Source: Paenibacillus sp. yr247
GTDB taxonomy: Bacteria; Bacillota; Bacilli; Paenibacillales; NBRC-103111
Direction: 5' to 3'
Assembly: GCF_900103825.1 (NCBI RefSeq)
Contig: NZ_FNIF01000002.1
Location: 639,566 to 703,565 of the forward strand
Length of the DNA: 64,000 nt
Below the pieces are notes generated by a model that did no database searches, was not told the origin of the DNA, and saw nothing but the letters and a program-made list of their open reading frames with translations. The translations under genes were made by a program, and so were the position numbers. Positions 45,419-53,230 of this stretch are shown in pieces. Numbering within the stretch: position 1 is the first letter of the stretch; every line of letters starts with the position of its first letter.

Positions 45419-45691
45419 TCACGAAATCGCCTGAGGATTCACCGCGGCCGCCTCGCGGATTCGTTCCGTATCCAGTTTTGAGGCCTCTCCACAACCGACC
45501 AGCAGCGAGTCCCTCTCTCCAATACGGCCATGGAGCCAAGTCTGCGCTCCTCGCTCTCCCAAGTGCGGCAGAAGTGAATACGCCTGCAGCCATGAAGGAA
45601 GCCGTGTGGTTCCCATCGCTTCGATATCGTTCGAGCAGATGGGAATGATAAGGGTCTCAACCTCACCTTTGCCTCCAAACGTAAACGTCAC
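45419..45691 (-). pseudogene. Truncated leucyl aminopeptidase (M17 N-terminal domain only)
   Basis: The 90-codon frame starts GTG overlapping the stop of the metallophosphoesterase gene (GTGA). It reads like an M17 aminopeptidase N-terminal domain: ETLIIPICSNDIEAMG, then RDSLLVGCGEASKLDTERIREAAAV. It then stops near NPQAIS. The catalytic C-terminal domain of about 300 residues, with all metal ligands, is absent; the bactofilin 2 terminator lies directly downstream. The remnant is therefore unlikely to be an active peptidase. Assignment rests on the short N-domain pattern and is tentative. Confidence 0.6.
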
Positions 45692-46587
45692 TTTAAGACA
45701 CCACCATCTTCTAGTCGCAGCCATGTATCAAAGGAATGCCTTCCCTCTTGCAGACGAATGACGCGAGCGCCCCGAGGTAAGCCTCCATAGGTGTTATAGC
45801 CTGTTACTCGGCCAAAACACAACCGAATATCATGCAGAGTCCCACAGTAATCATTGTCATGATCATGACCGACGAAGGTTCCCATCACATCACCCATTTC
45901 CGTCATTGCAGCAAACAACCCGCTGTTGAGCATTGGACAACATACCTCTTCGTGCTTGATGCCGCTCACTTTGCCACGTTTCCATACATCGTTGTATTCA
46001 GGGAGCGGAATATGAAAAAACGCGAGTCCAGGCAGTATAGCCCCACTTCGTTCGCGAAGCGAAAGCGACTGCTGCTTATACCAATGCACTTGATCGGCGG
46101 CAATCCACGCGTAGCCGCCGACTGATTCCGGCGCCATCGCTCCGGAATCGAGAAAATATAACACAGCAGACGGATCCCCGGATTGTGCACTTTGAATCGT
46201 AAGTGTGTAATTGCCAACGCCACTGAGCTCGGCTGGTCCTGCTTGCGAATAGCAAGTGTTATGCTCCAGAGCAATCGCCATCAATTCCTCGCGAGTCACA
46301 TTCTCCTCCGCATCGTGATTGCCGAATACGTGCGTCCAAGGTATGCCCGATAGGACAGCAGGAGCAATCGCTCGGCGAAAAGATGCCAAAGGGTCGGTTA
46401 CGCCATAGCTTGAAATCAGATCGCCCGTATGAACGATGAGATCTGGCTTCTCTTCCGTAAGCACCGCATTGATCAATTCGAGCGTCCGTAAGTCCTCCTC
46501 ATTGTCCTTGTCGCCGCCAATATGTAAATCCGTGAGTTGTACAATCGTAAAAGTCCCGTCCTCCCGGAACCTAAGATCGTCCGCCAT
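45688..46587 (-). CDS. Calcineurin-like metallophosphoesterase
   Basis: This 299-residue enzyme carries the full metallophosphoesterase motif set: DLHIGG (D-x-H), HTGDL (GD), FGNHDAEEN (GNHD), FFHIPLPEY (His) and VGHDHDNDYCG (GH-x-H). The length and the motif context resemble Icc/purple-acid-phosphatase-like proteins. The ATG at 46587 fits AAGGAG with 8-bp spacing better than the ATG at 46593. No signal peptide is seen, so it is probably cytosolic. It lies within a block of damaged genes but appears intact itself. Confidence 0.88.
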   Translation of the reverse strand: MADDLRFREDGTFTIVQLTDLHIGGDKDNEEDLRTLELINAVLTEEKPDLIVHTGDLISSYGVTDPLASFRRAIAPAVLSGIPWTHVFGNHDAEENVTREELMAIALEHNTCYSQAGPAELSGVGNYTLTIQSAQSGDPSAVLYFLDSGAMAPESVGGYAWIAADQVHWYKQQSLSLRERSGAILPGLAFFHIPLPEYNDVWKRGKVSGIKHEEVCCPMLNSGLFAAMTEMGDVMGTFVGHDHDNDYCGTLHDIRLCFGRVTGYNTYGGLPRGARVIRLQEGRHSFDTWLRLEDGGVLK

Positions 46588-46634
46588 GTGCATTGCTCCT
46601 TTCTAATCGCTGCTAATAAATGCCCGTTACAACG

Positions 46635-47362
46635 TTATATCACGTCGCGATGGTCGGATGCTTGATCTTTGTTTTGCCTGAGAAAAGCTTCCAGTCCTTC
46701 CCGATCGGGGCTGCCTGTGCTGCCGCCGTAAGCTCCGACAGACATGGCTCCGCAAACGTTGCCATACAGCAGGCTCGTCTCGACATTAAGCCCCGTCAAG
46801 AAACCATATATGTAACCGGCATTAAACGAATCTCCTGCTCCAGTCGTATCTACAGCTTCGACCGAGAATCCGGAGTGAGACGTTTGCAAACCGTCTTTCA
46901 TCGCTGCGGCGCCTTTCGCTCCCAGCTTAACTACAACATGACTGCAGAAGCCCGACATATAGCTTAACCTGTCATCTATCTGCTCGAAGCCCGTATAATG
47001 GAGCGCCTCGGTTTCATTCATCAGAAAGAGGTAATAAAAGAACGATCCAGCTCAGGATTAATCGCTATCGTGATGCCTGTATTACTTATTTTGCTAGTCC
47101 GGATTAGACTGGTATCGATACCATATCGCTGAAACTGCTCCCGAATATAATGACCGTAGCCATCATCTCCAAGAACACCGTCAAATGCTACATGCAGCCC
47201 CAACTTGGCTAATGAGATCGTAAATAAAGCCGCACCTCCGCCCACATGCATCATCATATTTTCAACAAAAATTTCCTGCCCTGGTTGAGGGATCTGATTA
47301 CAGCCTATCACTACTAGATCTATATTGGCATCACCGATGACAACCGCATCAAATTTTTTCAT
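46635..47362 (-). pseudogene. PfkB-family sugar kinase disrupted by an internal deletion
   Basis: Residues from MKKFDAVVIGDANIDLVV to NPELDRSFIT form the N-terminal part of a ribokinase/PfkB fold. Translation then hits TGA at 47021. The C-terminal part resumes in another frame as LFLMNETEALHYTG and retains the signature DTTGAGDSFNAGYIYG with the catalytic aspartate. Together about 240 residues remain against about 315 normally, so some 75 codons are missing at about 47030-47036, with loss of frame. The gene overlapped the end of the LacI-type regulator gene, implying a former lacI-pfkB operon. Confidence 0.85.
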
Positions 47363-48413
47363 TCCTCTCTCCCTCTTCCGCTCCGTTCTCAGTCTTTCCC
47401 TCTTTATGATATGCTCTGCAGCTGTCGCGTACGACAAGCTTGTGTCCCAATATTAAATCTTCCCGAGTGCCTCCTGTATGACCTGAAATTAAATCGATCA
47501 GCGTGTTAACCGTGATCTTTCCCATGTCCTGAATAGGCTGCTCCATGGAGGACAACCGCGGACGAACGAGCTCCGTCAGTTGGCTTCCGTCGAATCCGAT
47601 GATGGATATATCATCCGGAACCTTAAGCTGATTGTCGTGAACGCAATTCATTGCTCCCACTGCCATATCGTCACTGACAGCAAATAGGGCTGTAGGACGA
47701 GGCTCACAAGCCAGAAGTTCCTTCATCAAATCATATCCGCTTTGCGTCTTATAGTCGCCGAACCGGATATAGTCATACACAATTTTGACTCGCCGATCGG
47801 TGAGGGCATTGCGATAGCCTACATAACGGTTTTGCCCTGAGGTGATGTCCCTCATATCCCCGCCAATAAAGGCAATTCTCTCATGTCCGAGCTCAATTAG
47901 ATAACGGGTCGCGTCATAGGCCGCCTCGTAATCATCGATAATGACAGAAACAAACTTATGATCTATAGTTCTTACGCTTGAGAAAATGACCGGAATATCC
48001 AATTTATTAATGAAAATGCGAATTTCATCGCTTAATTTTTCATGCATAATAATAATGCCGTCTACGCGCATCTCTTTAAACACATTCAAATATTTAAGTT
48101 CTTTATCTGTATCCTCGATAATGTTGCAGACCAGCAGGTTATAATCATTAAAGCTCGCCGTTTCCTCAATGCTGCTCAATATGGTGGAATAGAAACTGGA
48201 TGTAAGATCGGGAACAATCACGCCAATTAGGTTCGTTTTCTTCCGCACCAAGCTCCTCGCGATGTGGCTCGGCGTATAACCAAGCTCGTCAATCGCACGT
48301 TTTACTTTGTCCTTCAGATCGTCCTTCACGTATTTTTCTCCGTTTAACACCCTGGAAACCGTTGTTACGGATACTCCCGCTTTCTTGGCTACATCTTTAA
48401 TTATGGGCGCCAT
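47349..48413 (-). CDS. LacI-family transcriptional regulator
   Basis: This 354-residue regulator has an N-terminal LacI helix-turn-helix (MAPIIKDVAKKAGVSVTTVSRVLNGEKYV), a hinge region (SHIARSLVRKKTNLIGVIVPD) and a periplasmic-binding-protein-like effector domain to the end (DDMAVGAMN, ISIIGFDGS). The ATG at 48413 lies 9 bp after AGGAAGG; the ATG at 48422 directly abuts it. It looks intact although its likely targets (the sugar ABC permease and PfkB kinase beside it) are damaged. It may control itself or genes elsewhere. Confidence 0.93.
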   Translation of the reverse strand: MAPIIKDVAKKAGVSVTTVSRVLNGEKYVKDDLKDKVKRAIDELGYTPSHIARSLVRKKTNLIGVIVPDLTSSFYSTILSSIEETASFNDYNLLVCNIIEDTDKELKYLNVFKEMRVDGIIIMHEKLSDEIRIFINKLDIPVIFSSVRTIDHKFVSVIIDDYEAAYDATRYLIELGHERIAFIGGDMRDITSGQNRYVGYRNALTDRRVKIVYDYIRFGDYKTQSGYDLMKELLACEPRPTALFAVSDDMAVGAMNCVHDNQLKVPDDISIIGFDGSQLTELVRPRLSSMEQPIQDMGKITVNTLIDLISGHTGGTREDLILGHKLVVRDSCRAYHKEGKTENGAEEGERNEKI

Positions 48414-48471
48414 GATTATCATCCTTCCTACTGCAACATAGACATTTTCCTCTGTTATTCGACAAAAAGCG

Positions 48472-49026
48472 TTACATATTTATACATTTTATCATACAAT
48501 GGGCTCGATCGGAGACCACAAATAAATGATTGAATCCCATCCTATACTTTGCCAAATATGGCTTCCGAACATGAGCGGATAGAAGTATTTGCTTTCCATC
48601 ATGAAAAAGGTGCTTCCGTCTCCGCCCAAAATATCGGATCGCCTCGTTCAGCAGTCCCGTATCAGGAGCAAAAACCCGCTGCATGAGACCGATGACGATA
48701 ACCCAAGAAAGAAAATGAGGTAAATAAGAAATACTTTGCGTGATTCCCCGAAATCTGCGATTTCTGACCTCATTGAACATCAGCGCCAGCAGAATCGGAA
48801 AAGGCAGTCCCAGAAACACTTTAATACTGCTGATAGCAAGTGTGTTCCTGATCAGCTTCCCGCTTTGGTAATCGTTAAAAAAGGCTTTAAAATACGTGAA
48901 TCCTACCCACGGGCTTCCAATAATTCCCTTGTTAAATTGATAATTCTTGAAGGCCAGGATGAGTCCGCACATTGGGATATACGAAAAAATAATTACGTTA
49001 AATGATATTTTCAAGATGAGAATCAT
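48472..49026 (-). pseudogene. LplB-type sugar ABC permease, frameshifted and truncated
   Basis: IIFSYIPMCGLILAFKNYQFNKGIIGSPWVGFTYF and FRGITQSISYLPHFLSWVI match LplB-like permeases of carbohydrate ABC transporters. After NEAIRYFG the frame is lost: removing one G from the CCC run (plus strand, 48625-48627) restores GGDGSTFFMM, YPLMFGSHIWQSIGWDSIIYL, then a stop at 48492. The last 90 or so residues, and the partner permease and binding protein genes, are absent. The N-terminus also lacks about 15 residues. The gene is thus dead by at least two lesions. Confidence 0.85.
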
Positions 49027-49032
49027 GCACGT

Positions 49033-49057
49033 AAGCGTTTTCTGGAATCGCTTTCAT
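49033..49057 (-). promoter_or_regulatory. Possible LacI/CcpA-type operator before the broken permease gene
   Basis: On the minus strand ATGAAAGCGATTCCA nearly matches the catabolite-response consensus, and AAGCG is mirrored by CGCTT 11 bp on. It lies just upstream of the permease remnant, next to a LacI-family gene. Confidence 0.35.
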
Positions 49058-49064
49058 AATACTT

Positions 49065-49274
49065 TTAAATTTTCTGTAAATTCAATTCTGCACCTTGTAT
49101 GATTGAAAAAGAAGCCTGCTTCCATCCAAGATTCGGATCGAAACAAGCTTCTTTCCTCACTTCCCGTGCTTTACTTCTTCGAGCATCAATCGTTAATGTG
49201 ATATTGTCCAACGCCTGGTAGTTGCCGTCTAATCGCTGAACGAACGTCTTACTGACGCCTTTAATCTCGATCAA
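49065..49274 (-). pseudogene. N-terminal stub of an ABC transporter ATPase
   Basis: From a TTG start after GTGGAGG, IEIKGVSKTFVQRL and YQALDNITLTID are the usual first strands of an ABC ATPase. The Walker A loop that should follow is missing. The frame instead runs through ARRSKAREVRKEACFDPNLGW, which is encoded by a terminator-like hairpin (49106-49157), and stops. This is best read as a deletion that fused the gene start to its own downstream terminator. No activity is expected. Confidence 0.7.
49106..49157 (-). terminator. Terminator hairpin inside the ABC ATPase remnant
   Basis: On the minus strand AAGAAGCTTGTTTCGATCC pairs with GGATGGAAGCAGGCTTCTT (with G-U pairs) across GAATCTT, then TTTTTC. 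It is a good intrinsic terminator that lies within the remnant's reading frame. Confidence 0.75.
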
Positions 49275-49315
49275 AAATGCCTGCCTCCACTCGGGCATGC
49301 CCCGTTGTTATTCAC

Positions 49316-50575
49316 TTAAAACAGCATTTTCAACCCTGCTAAGCCAAGCCCGATGATGAATCCGCATATCGCACCGTTAACACGAATCCACTGCAAATCC
49401 TTACCAATCTTATCTTCCATTAACTCAATCAACTTTTCGTTATTCAGCTTGTCCAGGTTTTCTTTGACGAGTTGACCGATTTTACTGTGATTTTGCTCCA
49501 AATAAGAAGCGATTTGCTCTTGAATCCAGTTTTCGCCGCGCTGCAGCATATCCTCGTTTTCTTTGACCGAAGTAAGCATTTTACGAATAACCGGAGCCAC
49601 ATATTGAGGCACAAAATCAGGCTGCTCGACGAAATCCTCTGTCTTCGCCTTCAATCGCTCTAACAGCCCTGATAATTTCTCATCTAGGTCAAAAATCTCC
49701 GGCAGCTTCGTTTTAAAAGCTTCCAGCTCTGCCAAAAGCTGTGGATTATGCTCAAGTTTGCTCAGCTCATTCCGAATAAAGGTAAGTACCGCTTCCCTGC
49801 GAGGATGATGCTTCGAGCGCATTTGCTCGATATAGGAAAGAACGAAGTTCTGAATAATGCCCCCGATCTTCTCTTCATTTACCATACCGATGAACGCATT
49901 AACGGCAAATGCCATGAAGCCATTCGATTGCAGACCCTCGAACGCTTTGATCGCCATAGCGCCCAGCTGATCACGCGTTTCCGCTTTGATCGCCCATGCT
50001 TCCACTTTATCGATGACAAAATCAAACGTTTTGCCGTCATAATCGGCATCGACGATGCTTTCAACAATCGTACGAACGAGTCGACTCGTATCTACGTCTT
50101 GAAGCGCTTTGTGAATTTCCTCTGCTAAAAGCGGCGTCAATTTTTCCAGATCAATGGCGTTGAGGGCTTGTTTGGCTAGTGTCGAGAGACCTTTGTGAAG
50201 AGCCACATTGTCCAAATGGGTCTCCGCCAGCGCAAGCCCACGCTCAAGAAACCGAATTTGCTGCAAACGAGCACGAATCGTTTCTTTGGAAAGCAGCTCA
50301 TTCTCAACGGTTGAGACCAGCGCTTTAGTAATTTTATCGCGATTTTTCGGCAATAGCGCCGTATGTGGGATCGGAATGCCAAGCGGGTGACGGAACAGGG
50401 CACTAACCGCAAACCAGTCTGCCAAGCCACCTACAACTCCCGCCTCAAAACCGCCTTGTAAGAAGGTACCCCATATTGTTGAAGAAACGGGTGAAGGCAG
50501 TGTGGCCAGAAAGCCTGCTCCCATAACCCCCAAGGAGACAGTCGCTATATACTTTGCTTCTCTTTTCATCGTCAT
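49316..50575 (-). CDS. DUF445 family membrane-associated protein (YheB-like)
   Basis: This 419-residue protein has an N-terminal hydrophobic pair (about 8-55) with GGFEAGVVGGLADWFAVSALFRHPLGIPIPHTALLPKNRD, the hallmark of DUF445. A long helical middle region follows (many LxxL/LxxI heptads, about 85-385), and a C-terminal membrane helix is preceded by KIGKDLQWIRVNGAICGFIIGLGLAG. In Bacillus such proteins are linked to sporulation or cell-wall processes, but the activity is unknown. The ribosome binding site is weak (AAAGAGA). It borders the decayed block. Confidence 0.85.
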   Translation of the reverse strand: MTMKREAKYIATVSLGVMGAGFLATLPSPVSSTIWGTFLQGGFEAGVVGGLADWFAVSALFRHPLGIPIPHTALLPKNRDKITKALVSTVENELLSKETIRARLQQIRFLERGLALAETHLDNVALHKGLSTLAKQALNAIDLEKLTPLLAEEIHKALQDVDTSRLVRTIVESIVDADYDGKTFDFVIDKVEAWAIKAETRDQLGAMAIKAFEGLQSNGFMAFAVNAFIGMVNEEKIGGIIQNFVLSYIEQMRSKHHPRREAVLTFIRNELSKLEHNPQLLAELEAFKTKLPEIFDLDEKLSGLLERLKAKTEDFVEQPDFVPQYVAPVIRKMLTSVKENEDMLQRGENWIQEQIASYLEQNHSKIGQLVKENLDKLNNEKLIELMEDKIGKDLQWIRVNGAICGFIIGLGLAGLKMLF

Positions 50576-50710
50576 AACATCTCTTTCTTTGCGAATTTAA
50601 TAAACCATTCCTTCTATTTTACCACAAAATGCAACTAAAGCTGTTTTGCCGTCTATTGAGTGAGGTAAACCCTAATGCATGGGACTTCTAATAGGGCTAG
50701 AAGGCAGCAA

Positions 50711-50743
50711 AAAGACCGCCAAATCATGTGGCGGTCTTTTATC
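50711..50743. terminator. Bidirectional intrinsic terminator
   Basis: AAAAGACCGCC/GGCGGTCTTTT forms an 11-bp stem with loop AAATCATGT. It ends the minus-strand trmB-HD-small ORF unit. The rest of 50576-50832 holds only the small ORF described separately. Confidence 0.88.
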
Positions 50744-50858
50744 GAATTGGGAGATTAACGGGAGGATTTCCTGATAAATAGATCACGAGCACCGATACTA
50801 CAGCAAAAAACGAAATAAGAGGTAAGCTTCCACTATCTCTCGCCTTCCCACTCCGCAT
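50739..50858 (-). CDS. Small single-helix membrane protein candidate (39 residues)
   Basis: This frame begins with an ATG that overlaps the 3' end of the HD hydrolase gene and ends exactly at a terminator. It encodes a basic N-terminus (MRSGKARDSG), one membrane helix (LPLISFFAVVSVLVIYL) and a short polar tail. The positive-inside pattern and the stop placed at the terminator favour a real last gene of the operon. The ribosome binding site is poor, so translation would probably depend on coupling. No family was recognised. Confidence 0.45.
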   Translation of the reverse strand: MRSGKARDSGSLPLISFFAVVSVLVIYLSGNPPVNLPIR

Positions 50859-51513
50859 AAAACTGCTCGAGATACTGCTCCATGAAACGGTGCCGCTCCT
50901 CCGCCAACTGACGGGCATAGGCTGTGTTCATAAGCTCCTTCAACTTCAGGAGCTTCTCGTAAAAGTGATTAATCGCGGTGTCATTCCCGGCGCGATACTC
51001 CGCCTCCGTCATGTGCTCGCGCACCGTGACGGAAGGATCGTGAATCGGGCGGCCTTTCCAGCCCGAGTAAGCGAATACGCGGGCGATGCCCACAGCGCCT
51101 ATGGCATCCAGCCGGTCGGCATCCTGCACGACCTGGCCTTCGAGCGTGCGCATTGGCGGCCGCGCGCCGCCCTTAAACGACATCGTGCTGATGATCTCCA
51201 GCACGTGCTGCACTTGCACACCCGGTGCGCCGCTTGCGGTGAGCCACGCTTCCAGCTCGCGCTGCGCGGCGGCTGGATCGGCGTTCAGCTTCTCGTCGAC
51301 GACGTCGTGAAGCAGTGCCGCAAGCTCGCAGACAAAAGCATCGGCTCCCTCCTGGACGGCGATGCGCTTCGTCGTCTGCACGACGCGATAGATATGCCAC
51401 CAGTCGTGGCCGCTGCTATCTCGCTCCAGCTTCTCTTTCACGAGCGCCTCTGCCGCGAGCGCAATTCTCTCTTGCTCTTCTGTTTTTATGTATGCATCAT
51501 CGCGCAGTATCAT
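50833..51513 (-). CDS. HD-domain phosphohydrolase (YpgQ/YedJ family)
   Basis: This 226-residue protein has HD-domain metal ligands: H in GHDWWHIYRVV, the HD pair in LAALLHDVVDEKL, and a late Asp in VVQDADRLDAIGAVGIARVFAYSG. These are characteristic of YpgQ, which has pyrophosphohydrolase activity toward nucleotides in Bacillus. Its ATG overlaps the stop of the upstream TrmB-like regulator gene (ATGA), so the regulator and enzyme are translated together. GC-rich codons stand out from the flanking genes. Confidence 0.9.
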   Translation of the reverse strand: MILRDDAYIKTEEQERIALAAEALVKEKLERDSSGHDWWHIYRVVQTTKRIAVQEGADAFVCELAALLHDVVDEKLNADPAAAQRELEAWLTASGAPGVQVQHVLEIISTMSFKGGARPPMRTLEGQVVQDADRLDAIGAVGIARVFAYSGWKGRPIHDPSVTVREHMTEAEYRAGNDTAINHFYEKLLKLKELMNTAYARQLAEERHRFMEQYLEQFYAEWEGER

Positions 51514-52379
51514 TTCTTCTTTTTCCTCTTTCCTTCGGGAGACTTTCCTTCACTAGACTTGCCTACACCAGCCGGCTGGGCATCCATCTCATTCACATCC
51601 GTGTACTTCTGAATAATTTTCTTGAAGTTCTTGCCGTATTTATCTTCCAACTTCGCTCCCATATCCTGCTGAAGCTCGTGCATGATCACATCTTGAAAAA
51701 AATGACTACGCAGCAGCTCCACCATCGCGGGATGCTCCGTTAACATCGCCAGAGTCGGCTCATCGCCGCCTCGTGTACCAATAATCGCCAATTTACGGTC
51801 AATCAGCAGCGTGAACTTCCGCCCATTGCGTCCCGGCCAATCCTCCTCGGGTAAGTGCGGGAACTGATGAACTCCGCTCGGCAGCTCTACTTCGCCAATC
51901 GTCGAAACCAACAAGCGCACGCCTTGCGCAGGCACCAGCCGAAGATCCTCCTTCAGCAGCTTCGCTTCTTCCGACCACAGGTCACAAAGCGCCTCTTCCT
52001 TCGCCTTTCTTAGCTCCGTGCGTATACGCTCGATGACCTTCGAGTCCCCCTCCAAGCTGAAATACTCAGAGCGGTGCGCATCCTGCTTCGGCATATTCGC
52101 TTTCACGTAGCGGATCGAGGCTTGCAGCTCCGCTTCAATCCGCTCGCCGATCTCCTCGATCGGCACGCTTTGGTAGTACGTCGGCTCACCGTGACTGGTG
52201 AGAACGGCTCCCTTCTCCGCGAGCTTCTGCAGCGCGGAGTAGACATTCGAGCGTGAGACGCCAAGAGCCTTGGCGATTTCGTATCCCGTCTGTGTGCCGC
52301 ATTCGGCGAGCACGTGCAGGCATTTGGCTTCAAGGTCCGTGAAGCCAAGGTTTTTTAAATGCAGCAAAACGTCCTCCAT
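51510..52379 (-). CDS. TrmB-family transcriptional regulator
   Basis: This 289-residue protein has an N-terminal winged helix of the TrmB type (LKNLGFTDLEAKCLHVLAECGTQTGYEIAKALGVSRSNVYSALQKLAEKGAV). A C-terminal domain follows that could sense a ligand, with a very basic tail (EGKSPEGKRKKKK). The ATG at 52379 follows AAGGGGAG; upstream residues in the longer frame are unlike any TrmB start. Coupling to an HD hydrolase suggests local control. Archaeal relatives bind sugars, but the effector here is unknown. Confidence 0.88.
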   Translation of the reverse strand: MEDVLLHLKNLGFTDLEAKCLHVLAECGTQTGYEIAKALGVSRSNVYSALQKLAEKGAVLTSHGEPTYYQSVPIEEIGERIEAELQASIRYVKANMPKQDAHRSEYFSLEGDSKVIERIRTELRKAKEEALCDLWSEEAKLLKEDLRLVPAQGVRLLVSTIGEVELPSGVHQFPHLPEEDWPGRNGRKFTLLIDRKLAIIGTRGGDEPTLAMLTEHPAMVELLRSHFFQDVIMHELQQDMGAKLEDKYGKNFKKIIQKYTDVNEMDAQPAGVGKSSEGKSPEGKRKKKK

Positions 52380-52504
52380 GCCAACTCCCCTTTTCTTCAC
52401 AGCTATGACTTCATGATCAATATTGTAGCATGATTTGATCCGACAAGTCGTATAGACTTCTCTACAGAGTTTCCACTTCCGCAATCTGCCATTAAACAAA
52501 AAGC

Positions 52505-52543
52505 CTGAGAAGAGTTAGGTACTCTTCTCAGGCTTCAATATTA
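52505..52543. terminator. Strong intrinsic terminator
   Basis: A perfect 15-bp stem AAGCCTGAGAAGAGT with its complement and loop TAGGT follows the response regulator stop on the minus strand and runs into TTTTTG. Confidence 0.88.
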
Positions 52544-53230
52544 TATTCTAAACCGATAACCCGCTCCCCAGATGGTTTCGATATATTGCGGATTAGACGG
52601 GTCCTGCTCAATTTTCTCGCGCAGCTTGCGAATATGAACGGTCACTGTAGCGATTTCCCCCATGGCGTCCATCCCCCATAGAAGGTCAAAAAGCTGTTCC
52701 TTGCTGTATACCCGGTTCGGATTCATCGCCAGGTGGGTGAGCAAATCGAATTCTTTCGTCGTGAAGACGACTTCTTTCTCGTTCACAAAAACGCGACGCG
52801 CAGTTTTATCAATCATCAAACCGCGAATGCGGACTTCGTCATTTTTCGTTTCCCGTCGCCCCATTAGCCGTTCGTAGCGAGCTAAATGTGCTTTAACTCT
52901 GGCCACCATCTCACTTGGACTAAAAGGCTTGATGATATAATCATCAGCGCCAAGGCCGAGGCCGCGAATTTTATCGATATCTTCCTTTTTGGCGGAGACC
53001 ATCACAATAGGAATATCCTTTTCACTGCGAATACGCCGGCAGATTTCAAAGCCATCGACCTTAGGCAGCATCAGATCGAGAATGATCAGATCATAATCAA
53101 TGGAGAGTGCTTGATGGAGGCCCTTATCCCCGCTATTTTCGATATCGACTTCATATCCGCTGATCTCTAAATAATCCCGCTCCAGCTCCGCAATACTTTG
53201 CTCGTCCTCAATGATCAAAATCCGACTCAT
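52541..53230 (-). CDS. Response regulator, OmpR/PhoB family
   Basis: This 229-residue regulator has a receiver domain with Asp52 in LIILDLMLPKVDG, a conserved Lys near IIKPFSPSE, and a C-terminal winged helix (about 130-228) with FTTKEFDLLTHLAMNPNRVYSKEQLFDLLWG and VTVHIRKLREKIEQDPSNPQYIETIWGAGYRF. Its ATG overlaps the kinase stop (ATGA). It is the last gene of a five-gene operon and probably regulates that operon. Confidence 0.95.
   Translation of the reverse strand: MSRILIIEDEQSIAELERDYLEISGYEVDIENSGDKGLHQALSIDYDLIILDLMLPKVDGFEICRRIRSEKDIPIVMVSAKKEDIDKIRGLGLGADDYIIKPFSPSEMVARVKAHLARYERLMGRRETKNDEVRIRGLMIDKTARRVFVNEKEVVFTTKEFDLLTHLAMNPNRVYSKEQLFDLLWGMDAMGEIATVTVHIRKLREKIEQDPSNPQYIETIWGAGYRFRI

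Noticed and set aside
46635-49274. Insertion-sequence or prophage cause for the gene decay
   Set aside because: No transposase, integrase, terminal inverted repeats or target-site duplications were seen; the lesions look like deletions and single-base changes.
50890-51612. 240-residue plus-strand frame opposite the HD hydrolase
   Set aside because: The opposite strand encodes a clear HD-domain enzyme; this frame is His/Arg/Leu-rich in the way expected of an antisense shadow.
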